DNA from: an uncultured Fusobacterium sp.
GTDB taxonomy: Bacteria; Fusobacteriota; Fusobacteriia; Fusobacteriales; Fusobacteriaceae
DNA length: 58,826 nucleotides
Direction of reading: 5' to 3'
Assembly (NCBI GenBank): GCA_900542625.1
Contig: UQOH01000003.1
Span: 1-58,826 of the forward strand
The position numbers and the translations under genes were made by a program. The notes under the pieces were generated by a model. It saw only the letters and a program-made list of their open reading frames with translations, did no database searches and was not told the DNA's origin. Positions 32,061 to 41,049 of the stretch are shown here, in pieces (position 1 is the first letter of the stretch; each line of letters opens with the position of its first letter).

Positions 32061-32687
32061 ATGTTAGGAATTCTAGGAAAAAAAATCGGAATGACTCAAA
32101 TCTTTGAAGATGGAAAGTTCGTTCCAGTAACAGTTGTAGAAGCTGGACCAAACTTTGTTTTACAAAAGAAAACTGTAGAACAAGAAGGATATACAGCATT
32201 ACAACTTGGTTTTGATGAGAAAAAAGAAAAAAATTCTACTAAACCAATGATGGGTATCTTTAATAAAGCTGGTGTTAAACCATTAAGATTTGTTAAAGAA
32301 CTAAAAGTTGACTCAGTTGAAGGATATGAGTTAGGACAAGAAATTAAAGTTGATGTTTTAAACGGTGTTGAGTTCGTTGATATCACAGGAACTTCAAAAG
32401 GTAAAGGAACATCAGGGGTTATGAAAAGACATAATTTCGGTGGAAACAGAGCGTCTCACGGGGTTTCAAGAAACCACAGACTTGGAGGATCTATCGGACA
32501 ATCTTCATGGCCTGGAAAAGTTTTAAAAGGATTAAGAATGGCTGGACAATATGGAAATACTACTGTAACAGTTCAAAACTTAAAAGTAGTTAAATTAGAT
32601 GTTGAAAACAACGTAATCTTAATAAAAGGTGCAGTACCTGGAGCTAAGAATGGTTACCTTGTTGTAAGACCAGCTATAAAAAAATAA
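32061..32687 (+). CDS. rplC: 50S ribosomal protein L3
   Basis: A 208-residue protein, standard L3 length. ATG at 32061 is chosen, with GGAGG 10 bp upstream. An in-frame reading from TTG 31944 would add 39 residues unlike any L3. It starts MLGILGKKIGMTQ and has the core loop KRHNFGGNRASHGVSRNHRLG and GSIGQSSWPGKVLKGLRMAG near the peptidyl transferase centre. It is one of the first proteins to bind 23S rRNA in assembly. Confidence 0.97.
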   Translation: MLGILGKKIGMTQIFEDGKFVPVTVVEAGPNFVLQKKTVEQEGYTALQLGFDEKKEKNSTKPMMGIFNKAGVKPLRFVKELKVDSVEGYELGQEIKVDVLNGVEFVDITGTSKGKGTSGVMKRHNFGGNRASHGVSRNHRLGGSIGQSSWPGKVLKGLRMAGQYGNTTVTVQNLKVVKLDVENNVILIKGAVPGAKNGYLVVRPAIKK

Positions 32688-32717
32688 TAAGGTTAGTAGA
32701 ACGGAAGGAGGAAAAAA

Positions 32718-33350
32718 ATGGCGGTTTTAAACATATATAACTTAGCAGGAGCACAAACTGGAACTGTTGAAGTAAACGACGCAATATTCGGTATCGAACC
32801 TAATAAAGTTGTTTTACACGAAGTTCTTGTAGCAGAATTAGCTGCAGCTAGACAAGGAAGTGCATCTACTAAGACTAGATCTATGGTTAGAGGCGGAGGA
32901 AGAAAGCCATTTAAACAAAAAGGAACTGGTAGAGCTAGACAAGGTACAATAAGAGCACCACACATGGTAGGTGGAGGAGTTGTATTCGGACCAAGCCCTA
33001 GAAGTTACGAGAAAAAAGTAAACAAAAAGACAAGAGTATTAGCACTTAAATCTGCATTATCTGCAAAAGTTGCTGCTGGAGAAATTGTTGTATTAGATGG
33101 TATGATGGAAACTCCAAAAACTAAAACTATAGTTGCATTAACAAAAGCTTTAGAAGCTAACACAAAACAAATGTTTGTAGTAAACGACTTAACAGAGCAA
33201 GGTGATTACAACTTATTCTTATCAGCTAGAAACTTAGAGAACGCAGTTGTATTCCAACCAAACGAATTAGGAATTTACTGGTTACTAAAACAAAACAAAG
33301 TTATCATTACTAAAGAAGCATTAGCAACAATTGAGGAGGTGCTTGGATAA
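32718..33350 (+). CDS. rplD: 50S ribosomal protein L4
   Basis: A 210-residue protein of normal length. The long loop that reaches the exit tunnel is seen as STKTRSMVRGGGRKPFKQKG followed by GTGRARQGTIRAPHMVGGGV. In E. coli L4 represses its own S10 operon, which is relevant to the two structured leaders upstream here. Its stop overlaps the start of rplW (TAATG). Confidence 0.97.
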   Translation: MAVLNIYNLAGAQTGTVEVNDAIFGIEPNKVVLHEVLVAELAAARQGSASTKTRSMVRGGGRKPFKQKGTGRARQGTIRAPHMVGGGVVFGPSPRSYEKKVNKKTRVLALKSALSAKVAAGEIVVLDGMMETPKTKTIVALTKALEANTKQMFVVNDLTEQGDYNLFLSARNLENAVVFQPNELGIYWLLKQNKVIITKEALATIEEVLG

Positions 33351-33634
33351 TGACAGCTTACGAAATCATTAGAAAGCCTCTAATTACTGAAAAAACAGAA
33401 TTACTTAGAAGAAACAACAACAAGTATACTTTTGAAGTAAATAGAAAAGCTAACAAAATAGAGATTAAAAAAGCAGTAGAAGAAATATTTAACGTTAAAG
33501 TTGCAAGCGTTGCAACAGTAAACATCAAACCTGTAACAAAAAGACACGGTATGAAATTATACAAAACTCAAGCTAAAAAGAAAGCAATTGTTGAATTAGC
33601 TTCAGGAACAATTTCATACTTTAAAGAAGTATAA
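33350..33634 (+). CDS. rplW: 50S ribosomal protein L23
   Basis: A 94-residue protein of the usual size at the tunnel exit, where trigger factor and SRP dock. It begins with the typical AYEIIRKPLITEKTELL and ends with the KKAIVELASG strand. It is translationally coupled to rplD by a one-base overlap. Confidence 0.96.
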   Translation: MTAYEIIRKPLITEKTELLRRNNNKYTFEVNRKANKIEIKKAVEEIFNVKVASVATVNIKPVTKRHGMKLYKTQAKKKAIVELASGTISYFKEV

Positions 33635-33688
33635 TAACACGGCTAAAGATAGTTATAGGTCTAATAGAAAATTTGGAGGTTATTACAA

Positions 33689-34519
33689 ATGGCTATAAAG
33701 AAAATGAAACCAACAAGTGATGGAACAAGACATATGTCAAGACTTGTTGTACCTGAATTAAGTAAGGTAAGACCTGAAAAGTCTTTAACTGTACCTTTAA
33801 AATCTGCTTATGGTAGAGATAACTATGGTCACAGAACAAATGTTAATAGACAAAAAGGTCACAAAAGACTTTACAGAATCATAGATTTCAAGAGAAACAA
33901 ATTAGATATACCTGCAAGAGTTGTTACAATTGAGTACGACCCTAACAGAACAGCAAACATCGCTCTTTTACACTATGCTGACGGAGCTAAAGCATATATC
34001 TTAGCACCTAAAGGATTAAAAGTAGGAGACGTTGTAATGAACGGTTCTAACGCAGAAATCAAAGTTGGAAACGCTCTTAAATTAAAAGAAATGCCTGTTG
34101 GAACACAAATTCACAACATCGAACTTCAAAGAGGAAAAGGTGGACAATTAGTAAGATCTGCTGGAACTGCAGCAAGACTTGTTGCTAAAGAAGGAACTTA
34201 CTGTCACGTTGAATTACCATCAGGAGAATTAAGACTAATTCACGGAGAATGTACAGCTACAATCGGTGAAGTAGGAAACGCAGAGCACAGCCTAGTGTCA
34301 ATCGGAAAAGCTGGAAGAAATAGACTTATGGGAAAAAGACCTCATGTTAGAGGATCTGCAATGAACCCTTGTGATCACCCTCACGGAGGAGGAGAAGGTA
34401 AAGCTCCAGTAGGAAGAAAGAGTCCATTAACTCCTTGGGGTAAACCAGCACTTGGTGTTAAAACAAGAGGAAGAAAAACATCTGATAAGTTTATAGTAAG
34501 AAGAAGAAACGACAAGTAA
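33689..34519 (+). CDS. rplB: 50S ribosomal protein L2
   Basis: A 276-residue protein of standard length. It has GRDNYGHRTNVNRQKGHKR, IEYDPNRTANIALLHYADG and the C-terminal MNPCDHPHGGGEGKAPVG, with the conserved His needed near the peptidyl transferase centre. A GGAGG site precedes the start. Confidence 0.97.
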   Translation: MAIKKMKPTSDGTRHMSRLVVPELSKVRPEKSLTVPLKSAYGRDNYGHRTNVNRQKGHKRLYRIIDFKRNKLDIPARVVTIEYDPNRTANIALLHYADGAKAYILAPKGLKVGDVVMNGSNAEIKVGNALKLKEMPVGTQIHNIELQRGKGGQLVRSAGTAARLVAKEGTYCHVELPSGELRLIHGECTATIGEVGNAEHSLVSIGKAGRNRLMGKRPHVRGSAMNPCDHPHGGGEGKAPVGRKSPLTPWGKPALGVKTRGRKTSDKFIVRRRNDK

Positions 34520-34543
34520 TTTCGAGAGGAGGTTTAATAGGCA

Positions 34544-34816
34544 ATGGCTAGATCACTTAGAAAAGGACCTTTCTGCGACCATCACTTAATGAAAAAAGTT
34601 GAAGAAGCAGTAGCTGCTAACAACTTAAAAGCAGTTATTAAGACTTGGTCAAGAAGATCAACTATATTCCCTAACTTCATAGGATTAACTTTTGGAGTTT
34701 ACAACGGGAAAAAACATATACCTGTATATGTAACTGAGCAAATGGTAGGACACAAATTAGGTGAATTTGCACCTACAAGAACTTACCATGGACACACAAA
34801 AACTGGTAAAAAATAA
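34544..34816 (+). CDS. rpsS: 30S ribosomal protein S19
   Basis: A 90-residue protein. ARSLRKGPFCDHHLMKKVE at the start and GHKLGEFAPTRTYHGH at the end are diagnostic for S19, a head protein of the small subunit that contacts S13. GAGAGGAGG lies upstream. Confidence 0.97.
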   Translation: MARSLRKGPFCDHHLMKKVEEAVAANNLKAVIKTWSRRSTIFPNFIGLTFGVYNGKKHIPVYVTEQMVGHKLGEFAPTRTYHGHTKTGKK

Positions 34817-34871
34817 TAAGAATTAATAATATTTTAGGATAAATATAATTAAGAAGAAGGAGGAGAAACTA

Positions 34872-35204
34872 GTGGAAGTTAAAGCAAGTACTAGATTCGT
34901 GAGAATGTCTCCAAGAAAAGCTAGATTAGTAGCTGACTTAGTGAGAGGAAAATCAGCTCTAGAAGCTCTTGATATTTTAGAATATACAAATAAAAAAGCA
35001 GCTAGAATTATAAAGAAAACATTAGCATCAGCTATCGCTAATGCTACACACAACGCAAAATTAGACGATGAAAAATTAGTTATATCTACTATCATGATAA
35101 ACGATGGTCCAGCTCTTAAGAGAATAAGCCCAAGAGCAATGGGAAGAGCAGACATCATAAGAAAACCAACAGCTCATGTTATCGTGGGAGTATCTGAAAA
35201 GTAG
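34872..35204 (+). CDS. rplV: 50S ribosomal protein L22
   Basis: A 110-residue protein starting at GTG 34872 behind GGAGGAG. It has VRMSPRKARLVADLVRGKSA at the start and the beta-hairpin that lines the exit tunnel at GPALKRISPRAMGRADIIRK. The tunnel-tip residues look normal. Confidence 0.97.
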   Translation: MEVKASTRFVRMSPRKARLVADLVRGKSALEALDILEYTNKKAARIIKKTLASAIANATHNAKLDDEKLVISTIMINDGPALKRISPRAMGRADIIRKPTAHVIVGVSEK

Positions 35205-35227
35205 AAATTAGTTAAGGAGGTAAAACT

Positions 35228-35884
35228 GTGGGACAAAAAGTAGACCCTAGAGGATTAAGACTTGGAATTACAAGATCTTGGGACTCTAACTGGTATGCAG
35301 ATAAAAAGGAATACGCTAAGTACTTCCATGAAGATGTAAAAATCAGAGAGTTTGTTAAGAAAACTTATTTCCATGCTGGAATAGCTAAAGTTAATATAGA
35401 AAGAACATCACCTTCACACGTAGTAGTAATAGTTCACGCTGCTAAAGCTGGAATTGTTATCGGAAGAAAAGGTGCTGAAATTGAAGAGTTAAGAGCAAAA
35501 TTAGAAGCTTTAACTGGTAAAAAAGTATTAGTTAAAGTTCAAGAAGTTAAAAACTTCAACAAAGATGCAGTATTAGTAGCTGAAAACATTGCTGGTGGAA
35601 TCGAAAGACGTGTGGCTTACAAAAGAGCAGTAAACCAAGCAGTTATGAGAGCTATGAAATCTGGAGCAAAAGGAATTAAAGTAATGGTTTCTGGAAGACT
35701 TAACGGAGCAGAAATCGCTAGAGCTGAATGGGTAGTTGAAGGAAAAGTTCCTTTACATACATTAAGAGCAGATATCGATTATGCAACAGCAACAGCTCAC
35801 ACAACTTATGGAGCATTAGGAATTAAAGTATGGATATTTAATGGTGAAGTACTTCCAACTAAGAAGGAAGGAGGGGAAGCGTAA
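35228..35884 (+). CDS. rpsC: 30S ribosomal protein S3
   Basis: A 218-residue protein starting at GTG 35228. It begins MGQKVDPRGLRLG (first codon read as Met). The KH domain is seen at AKAGIVIGRKGAEIEELR, and the C-terminal domain at SGRLNGAEIARAEW. S3 forms part of the mRNA entry helicase. Confidence 0.97.
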   Translation: MGQKVDPRGLRLGITRSWDSNWYADKKEYAKYFHEDVKIREFVKKTYFHAGIAKVNIERTSPSHVVVIVHAAKAGIVIGRKGAEIEELRAKLEALTGKKVLVKVQEVKNFNKDAVLVAENIAGGIERRVAYKRAVNQAVMRAMKSGAKGIKVMVSGRLNGAEIARAEWVVEGKVPLHTLRADIDYATATAHTTYGALGIKVWIFNGEVLPTKKEGGEA

Positions 35885-35886
35885 TC

Positions 35887-36309
35887 ATGTTAATGCCTAA
35901 AAGAACAAAACATAGAAAAATGTTTAGAGGAAGAATGAAAGGTTCTGCTCAAAGAGGTAACACAGTAGCATTTGGTGACTACGGTCTTCAAGCTCTTGAA
36001 CCTGCATGGATTACTAACAGACAAATCGAATCTTGTAGAGTTGGTATCAACAGAACATTCAAAAGAGAAGGAAAAACATTTATAAGAATATTCCCTGATA
36101 AACCAATCACATCTAGACCAGCTGGAGTGAGAATGGGTAAAGGTAAAGGGGCAGTAGAAGGTTGGGTTTGCGTAGTTAAACCTGGAAGAATAATGTTCGA
36201 GGTTTCTCAAGTTAGTGAAGAACTAGCTTTAGCAGCTTTAAGAAAAGCTTCTATGAAACTTCCTATCAGATGTAAGATAGTAAAAAGAGAGAATGGCGGT
36301 GATAAATAA
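35887..36309 (+). CDS. rplP: 50S ribosomal protein L16
   Basis: A 140-residue protein with the usual MLMPKRTKHRKMFRGRMKG start, which supports ATG 35887 over 35893. Further on it has RPAGVRMGKGKGAVEGWV, near the A-site tRNA. It overlaps rpmC by one base (TAATG). Confidence 0.97.
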   Translation: MLMPKRTKHRKMFRGRMKGSAQRGNTVAFGDYGLQALEPAWITNRQIESCRVGINRTFKREGKTFIRIFPDKPITSRPAGVRMGKGKGAVEGWVCVVKPGRIMFEVSQVSEELALAALRKASMKLPIRCKIVKRENGGDK

Positions 36310-36491
36310 TGAAAGCTAAGGATATAAGAGAAATGTCTACTGAAGACTTAGTAGTTAAGTGCAAAGAACTTAAAGAAGAATTATTCAACCTAAAATTTCA
36401 ACTTTCATTAGGACAATTAGCTAACACTGCTAAAATCAGAGAAGTTAGAAGAGAAATTGCTAGAATGAATACAATATTAAATGAAAGATAA
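36309..36491 (+). CDS. rpmC: 50S ribosomal protein L29
   Basis: A 60-residue two-helix protein at the tunnel exit. MKAKDIREMSTEDLV, LFNLKFQLSLGQL and REVRREIARMNTIL are typical. It is coupled to rplP. Confidence 0.96.
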   Translation: MKAKDIREMSTEDLVVKCKELKEELFNLKFQLSLGQLANTAKIREVRREIARMNTILNER

Positions 36492-36532
36492 TATATTTTA
36501 GAGATGATTCTTAAGAAGAGGAGGTCAAAATC

Positions 36533-36784
36533 TTGAGAAACGATAGAAAAGTAAGAGAAGGTATAGTTGTTTCTGATAAAATGGAAAAAACTATAGTTGT
36601 TTCAATAGCTACAATGGATTTACATCCTATTTATAAAAAAAGAGTTAAAAAGACAACAAAATTTAAGGCTCATGATGAAAACAATGTAGCTCAAGTTGGA
36701 GATAGAGTTAGAATAATGGAAACTAGACCTTTATCTAAAGATAAAAGATGGAGATTAGTTGAAGTATTAGAAAGAGCTAAATAA
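36533..36784 (+). CDS. rpsQ: 30S ribosomal protein S17
   Basis: An 83-residue OB-fold protein. The TTG start at 36533 is supported by GAGGAGGTC. It has the patterns KVREGIVVSDKMEKTIVVS, HPIYKKRVKKTTKFKAHDE and RIMETRPLSKDKRWRLVEV. Confidence 0.96.
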   Translation: MRNDRKVREGIVVSDKMEKTIVVSIATMDLHPIYKKRVKKTTKFKAHDENNVAQVGDRVRIMETRPLSKDKRWRLVEVLERAK

Positions 36785-36816
36785 AATCCAATATATTTTG
36801 GAAGGAGGATATTTTA

Positions 36817-37185
36817 ATGGTACAACAACAAACTATCCTTAACGTTGCAGACAACTCAGGTGCAAAAAAATTAATGATCATAAGAGTTCTTGGTGGAACT
36901 AAGAAAAGATTTGGAAAAATCGGTGACATAGTTGTATGCTCAGTAAAGGAAGCAATACCTGGTGGAAACGTTAAGAAAGGTGACGTAGTAAAAGCAGTTA
37001 TTGTAAGAACAAGAAAAGAATTAAGAAGAGAAGACGGATCATATATAAAATTTGATGATAACGCTGGTGTTATAATTAATAACAATAATGAACCTAAAGC
37101 AACAAGAATATTCGGACCTGTTGCTAGAGAGCTAAGAGCTAAAAACTTTATGAAAATAGTTTCTCTTGCTCCAGAAGTAATCTAA
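36817..37185 (+). CDS. rplN: 50S ribosomal protein L14
   Basis: A 122-residue protein, exactly the usual length. It has MVQQQTILNVADNSGAKKLM at the start, IKFDDNAGVIINNN in the middle and GPVARELRAKNFMKIVSLAP at the end. It forms part of the intersubunit face. Confidence 0.97.
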   Translation: MVQQQTILNVADNSGAKKLMIIRVLGGTKKRFGKIGDIVVCSVKEAIPGGNVKKGDVVKAVIVRTRKELRREDGSYIKFDDNAGVIINNNNEPKATRIFGPVARELRAKNFMKIVSLAPEVI

Positions 37186-37201
37186 GAGAGGAGGCTGAAC
37201 A

Positions 37202-37543
37202 GTGGCTAAACCTAAAATTAAATTTGTTCCTGATTCACTACACGTGAAAACAGGTGATACAGTATATGTAATTTCTGGTAAAGATAAAGGTAAAACTGGT
37301 AAAGTTTTAAAAGTTTTCCCTAAAAAAGGAAAAATCGTTGTAGAGGATGTAAATGTAGTTACTAAAAACATGAAACCATCTCAGACAAACCCACAAGGTG
37401 GAGTTGTAACTAAACCTGCTCCAATCTTCTCATCAAAAGTAATGTTATTTGATGCGAAAGCTGGAAAACCAACTAGAGTTGGATATAAAGTAGTTGACGG
37501 GAAAAAAGTTAGATACTCAAAAGTGTCTGGAGAAGTTCTATAA
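37202..37543 (+). CDS. rplX: 50S ribosomal protein L24
   Basis: A 113-residue protein starting at GTG 37202 behind GAGGAGG. The KOW motif is VISGKDKGKTGKVLKVFPKK. It is followed by KNMKPSQTNPQGGVVTKPAP, typical of L24, an early assembly initiator. Confidence 0.96.
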   Translation: MAKPKIKFVPDSLHVKTGDTVYVISGKDKGKTGKVLKVFPKKGKIVVEDVNVVTKNMKPSQTNPQGGVVTKPAPIFSSKVMLFDAKAGKPTRVGYKVVDGKKVRYSKVSGEVL

Positions 37544-37561
37544 GAAGGGAGGATAACGTAA

Positions 37562-38113
37562 GTGTCTAAATACGTTTCAAGATATCATAAATTATTTGAT
37601 GAAGTTATAAGAGAAAATCTAATGAAAGAATTAGATCTTAAAAACATCATGGAATGTCCAACATTAGAAAAAATTATCGTTAATATGGGAGTTGGAGAAG
37701 CTACTCAAAACGTAAAATTAATAGATGCGGCGATGAACGATTTAGGAATCATCACTGGACAAAAACCATTAGTAAGAAAAGCTAAAAAGTCAGAAGCAGG
37801 ATTTAAATTAAGAGAAAACATGCCAATAGGGGCAAAAGTTACTTTAAGAAAAGAAAGAATGTATGACTTTCTAGATAGATTAGTAAATGTAGTTCTTCCA
37901 AGAGTAAGAGACTTTGAAGGAGTTCCATCAAATTCATTTGACGGAAGAGGAAACTACTCTTTAGGATTAAGAGATCAATTAGTTTTTCCTGAAATCGAGT
38001 TCGATAAAGTAGATAAACTACAAGGTATGTCTATCACAATAGTGTCTTCTGCTAGAACTGATGAAGAAGGAAAAGCTTTACTTAAGGCTTTCGGAATGCC
38101 TTTTAAAAAGTAA
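37562..38113 (+). CDS. rplE: 50S ribosomal protein L5
   Basis: A 183-residue protein starting at GTG 37562 behind GGGAGG. It has EKIIVNMGVGEATQNVKLID, TGQKPLVRKAKKSEAGFKLR and FDGRGNYSLGLRDQLVFPEI. It binds 5S rRNA and contacts P-site tRNA. Confidence 0.97.
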   Translation: MSKYVSRYHKLFDEVIRENLMKELDLKNIMECPTLEKIIVNMGVGEATQNVKLIDAAMNDLGIITGQKPLVRKAKKSEAGFKLRENMPIGAKVTLRKERMYDFLDRLVNVVLPRVRDFEGVPSNSFDGRGNYSLGLRDQLVFPEIEFDKVDKLQGMSITIVSSARTDEEGKALLKAFGMPFKK

Positions 38114-38131
38114 TAGTGAGGAGGAGAATTA

Positions 38132-38419
38132 ATGGCTAAAAAGTCAATGATCGCTAGAGATGTAAAAAGAGCGGAACTTTGTGATAAATATGCGGCTAAA
38201 AGAGCTGAATTAAAGAAAAGAGTGCTTGAGGGAGATCAAGAAGCTATGTTTGAATTAACTAAACTTCCTGCAAACTCATCACCAGTAAGAAAAAGAAATA
38301 GATGTCAATTAGACGGAAGACCAAGAGGATTCATGAGAGAATTCGGAATGTCTAGAGTAAAATTCAGACAATTAGCAGGAGCTGGAGTTATCCCAGGTGT
38401 TAAAAAATCATCTTGGTAG
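38132..38419 (+). CDS. rpsN: 30S ribosomal protein S14 (zinc-free form)
   Basis: A 95-residue protein. It is the longer form without the CxxC-CxxC zinc site. It has AKKSMIARDVKRAELCDKYA at the start and the S14 signature NRCQLDGRPRGFMREFGMSR, then FRQLAGAGVIPGVKKSSW. Many Firmicutes carry the short zinc form in this operon position, so this is a useful lineage mark. Confidence 0.96.
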   Translation: MAKKSMIARDVKRAELCDKYAAKRAELKKRVLEGDQEAMFELTKLPANSSPVRKRNRCQLDGRPRGFMREFGMSRVKFRQLAGAGVIPGVKKSSW

Positions 38420-38458
38420 AAAGCACGTTTTATTGATATGGAAGGAGGATTATAGTAA

Positions 38459-38854
38459 ATGTTTTTAACAGATCCAATTGCAGATATGTTGACAAGAATC
38501 AGAAACGCTAACGCAGTTATGCATGAGAAAGTTGATGTTCCTTATTCTAACTTAAAACTTACAATAGCTAAGATTTTAAAAGATGAAGGTTATATCGCTA
38601 ACTACAAAGTTATAACTGATGGTAATGTAAAAAATATAAGAGTTTACTTAAAATATGCAGGAAAAGAAAGAGTAATCAAAGGATTAAAGAGAATATCTAA
38701 ACCAGGTAGAAGAGTTTACGCACCAGTAGACGAATTACCAAGAGTACTTTCAGGTCTTGGGATTGCTATCGTATCTACATCAAAAGGAATTGTTACAGAT
38801 AGAGTAGCAAGAACTGAAAATGTAGGTGGAGAAATCCTTGCATTCGTATGGTAA
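38459..38854 (+). CDS. rpsH: 30S ribosomal protein S8
   Basis: A 131-residue protein with DPIADMLTRIRNANAVMHEK at the start and STSKGIVTDRVARTENVGGE near the end. In E. coli S8 represses the spc operon. No comparable RNA site was recognised near rplE here. Confidence 0.97.
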   Translation: MFLTDPIADMLTRIRNANAVMHEKVDVPYSNLKLTIAKILKDEGYIANYKVITDGNVKNIRVYLKYAGKERVIKGLKRISKPGRRVYAPVDELPRVLSGLGIAIVSTSKGIVTDRVARTENVGGEILAFVW

Positions 38855-38877
38855 AATAACTAGGAGGTGTCCATTAA

Positions 38878-39411
38878 ATGTCAAGAATAGGTAAGAAACC
38901 TATAGTGGTACCTGCTGGGGTTACTGTTACAGTTGACAACCATGTTGTTACTGTAAAAGGACCTAAAGGTACTTTAACAAAAGAGTTTAACAAAAATTTA
39001 ACAATAGCTTTAGAAGATGGTCATGTAGTAGTTACTAGACCAGATGATTCAATAGAAATGAGAGCATTACACGGAACTACAAGAGCACTTATCCACAACA
39101 TGGTTGTTGGAGTAAGCGAAGGGTTCAAAAAAGTTCTTAACCTTGTAGGGGTTGGATACAGAGCAGCAGTAAAAGGAAAAGGATTAGAATTAGCTTTAGG
39201 ATATTCTCATCCAGTTATCATCGACGAAGTTCCTAACATTACTTTTGCAGTAGAAAAAAATACTACAATAATCGTTGAAGGAATTGAAAAAGACGTTGTT
39301 GGTCAAGTAGCTGCAATCATCAGATCTAAGAGAGCTCCAGAGCCTTATAAAGGAAAAGGAGTTAAGTACTCTGATGAAGTAATAAGAAGAAAAGAAGGTA
39401 AAAAATCGTAG
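38878..39411 (+). CDS. rplF: 50S ribosomal protein L6
   Basis: A 177-residue protein with two repeated domains. It has MSRIGKKPIVVPAGVTVTVD at the start and the signature PEPYKGKGVKYSDEVIRRKE at the end. A GGAGGTG site precedes the start. Confidence 0.97.
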   Translation: MSRIGKKPIVVPAGVTVTVDNHVVTVKGPKGTLTKEFNKNLTIALEDGHVVVTRPDDSIEMRALHGTTRALIHNMVVGVSEGFKKVLNLVGVGYRAAVKGKGLELALGYSHPVIIDEVPNITFAVEKNTTIIVEGIEKDVVGQVAAIIRSKRAPEPYKGKGVKYSDEVIRRKEGKKS

Positions 39412-39439
39412 GATATAGCTCAAAAAGGAGGTAAGTGAG

Positions 39440-39808
39440 TTGTTTAAAAAGGTAAATAGACAAGCTGTTAGAGATAGAAAACACTTATCAATCAGAACTA
39501 AAATTTCTGGTACAGCTGAAAGACCAAGACTTTCTATATATAGATCAAACACTAACATGTTTGCCCAATTAATAGATGACGTTAACGGAGTAACTTTAGT
39601 TTCTGCTTCAACAATTGATAAAGAACTAAAAGGTCAAATTGCAAACGGTGGAAATGTAGAAGCTGCTAAATTAGTTGGAAAATTATTAGCAGAAAGAGCT
39701 GTAGCAAAAGAGATAAAAGATGTCGTATTCGACAGATCTGGATACATTTATACAGGAAGAGTAGCCGCTCTTGCAGAAGCTGCAAGAGAAAACGGGTTAA
39801 GCTTCTAA
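39440..39808 (+). CDS. rplR: 50S ribosomal protein L18
   Basis: A 122-residue 5S rRNA-binding protein. TTG 39440 is supported by AAGGAGGT. It has RDRKHLSIRTKISGTAERPR, SIYRSNTNMFAQLIDDVNG and FDRSGYIYTGRVAALAEAAR. Confidence 0.96.
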   Translation: MFKKVNRQAVRDRKHLSIRTKISGTAERPRLSIYRSNTNMFAQLIDDVNGVTLVSASTIDKELKGQIANGGNVEAAKLVGKLLAERAVAKEIKDVVFDRSGYIYTGRVAALAEAARENGLSF

Positions 39809-39833
39809 TTTCTTTAGAGAGGAGGAAGTTCAC

Positions 39834-40337
39834 TTGTCTAAGTTAATGGATAGAGAAGAAAAAGAATTTGCAGAAAAATTATTAAAAATTTCTAGAGTAT
39901 CTAAGACAACTAAAGGAGGAAGAACTATATCTTTTTCTGTTTTAGCTGCTGTTGGAAATAAAGAAGGAAAAGTTGGAATCGGTTTAGGAAAAGCTAATGG
40001 TGTTCCTGATGCAATCAGAAAAGCTGTTGCTGCTGCTAAGAAAAACATGATCGATGTTTCTCTTAAAGGAAGAACTATTCCACACGAAACTGTTGGTAAA
40101 TGGGGAGCAACATCTATATGGATGGCACCTGCATACGAAGGAACTGGAGTAATATCTGGATCTTCATGTAGAGAAATCCTTGAATTAGTAGGAGTACACA
40201 ACATTCTTACAAAAATTAAAGGATCTAAAAACAAACATAATGTTGCAAGAGCTACAATTGAGGGCTTAAGAGGATTAAGAACTGCAGAACAAGTAGCAGA
40301 ATTAAGAGGAAAAACTGTTAAGGAAATCTTAAGCTAG
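39834..40337 (+). CDS. rpsE: 30S ribosomal protein S5
   Basis: A 167-residue protein. TTG 39834 is supported by GAGGAGG. The signature RVSKTTKGGRTISFSVLAAV and GNKEGKVGIGLGKANGVPDA marks the double-stranded RNA-binding part. AGSSCREILE-type C-terminal sequence (SGSSCREILELVGVHNIL) follows. Confidence 0.97.
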   Translation: MSKLMDREEKEFAEKLLKISRVSKTTKGGRTISFSVLAAVGNKEGKVGIGLGKANGVPDAIRKAVAAAKKNMIDVSLKGRTIPHETVGKWGATSIWMAPAYEGTGVISGSSCREILELVGVHNILTKIKGSKNKHNVARATIEGLRGLRTAEQVAELRGKTVKEILS

Positions 40338-40351
40338 GAGGTTTGAAAGAA

Positions 40352-40534
40352 ATGGCAAAGGTTAGAATAAAACTTGCAAAAAGTATAATCGGAAGAAAGC
40401 CTAACCATATAGCTACTGTAAAGTCGCTAGGGCTTAAGAAGATGAATAGCGTGGTAGAACACGAAGTAACTCCAGAATTAATGGGAAAAATCGCTCAAGT
40501 TTCTTATTTACTTGAAGTAGAGGAGGTGCAATAA
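40352..40534 (+). CDS. rpmD: 50S ribosomal protein L30
   Basis: A 60-residue protein. ATG 40352 is preferred over TTG 40343, because it lies 10 bp after GGAGG and gives the standard MAKVRIKLAKSIIGRKPNH start. LGLKKMNSVVEHEVTPELMG is typical of L30. Confidence 0.95.
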   Translation: MAKVRIKLAKSIIGRKPNHIATVKSLGLKKMNSVVEHEVTPELMGKIAQVSYLLEVEEVQ

Positions 40535-40538
40535 GAAC

Positions 40539-41018
40539 ATGGAATTAAATGAATTAAAACCTTCTGTACCAAGAAAAGCTAGAAAAAGAGTTGGAAGAGG
40601 AGAATCTTCTGGATTAGGAAAAACTTCTGGTAAAGGAAGCAATGGACAAAAATCAAGAGCAGGTGGAGGAACTAAACCTGGTTTTGAAGGTGGACAAATG
40701 CCTATAATCAGAAGAACTCCAAAAAGAGGATTCAGCAACTATCCATTCAAGAAAGAATACGCTATTATTAATTTAGACGTATTAAACAGATTTGAAGAAG
40801 GTACAGTTGTTACTCCTGAACTTTTATTAGAAACTGGATTAGTAAGCAAATTACTAGACGGATTAAAAGTTCTTGGAAATGGAAATTTAGAAAAGAAAAT
40901 TTCAGTAGAAGCTCACAAAGTTTCTAAGAGCGCTCAAAAAGCAATTGAAGAAAAAGGTGGTTCAGTAGAAATCATTGAAGTTAAGACTTTTGCTGATGTA
41001 GCTAAAAACAATAAATAA
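40539..41018 (+). CDS. rplO: 50S ribosomal protein L15
   Basis: A 159-residue protein. It has MELNELKPSVPRKARKRVGR at the start, SGLGKTSGKGSNGQKSRAGG in the Gly-rich extension and FEGGQMPIIRRTPKRGFSN. It is 4 bp after rpmD and 31 bp before secY, as in the classic spc order. Confidence 0.97.
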   Translation: MELNELKPSVPRKARKRVGRGESSGLGKTSGKGSNGQKSRAGGGTKPGFEGGQMPIIRRTPKRGFSNYPFKKEYAIINLDVLNRFEEGTVVTPELLLETGLVSKLLDGLKVLGNGNLEKKISVEAHKVSKSAQKAIEEKGGSVEIIEVKTFADVAKNNK

Positions 41019-41049
41019 TTCTTATTGATTATAAGCGAGGTGAAAAACT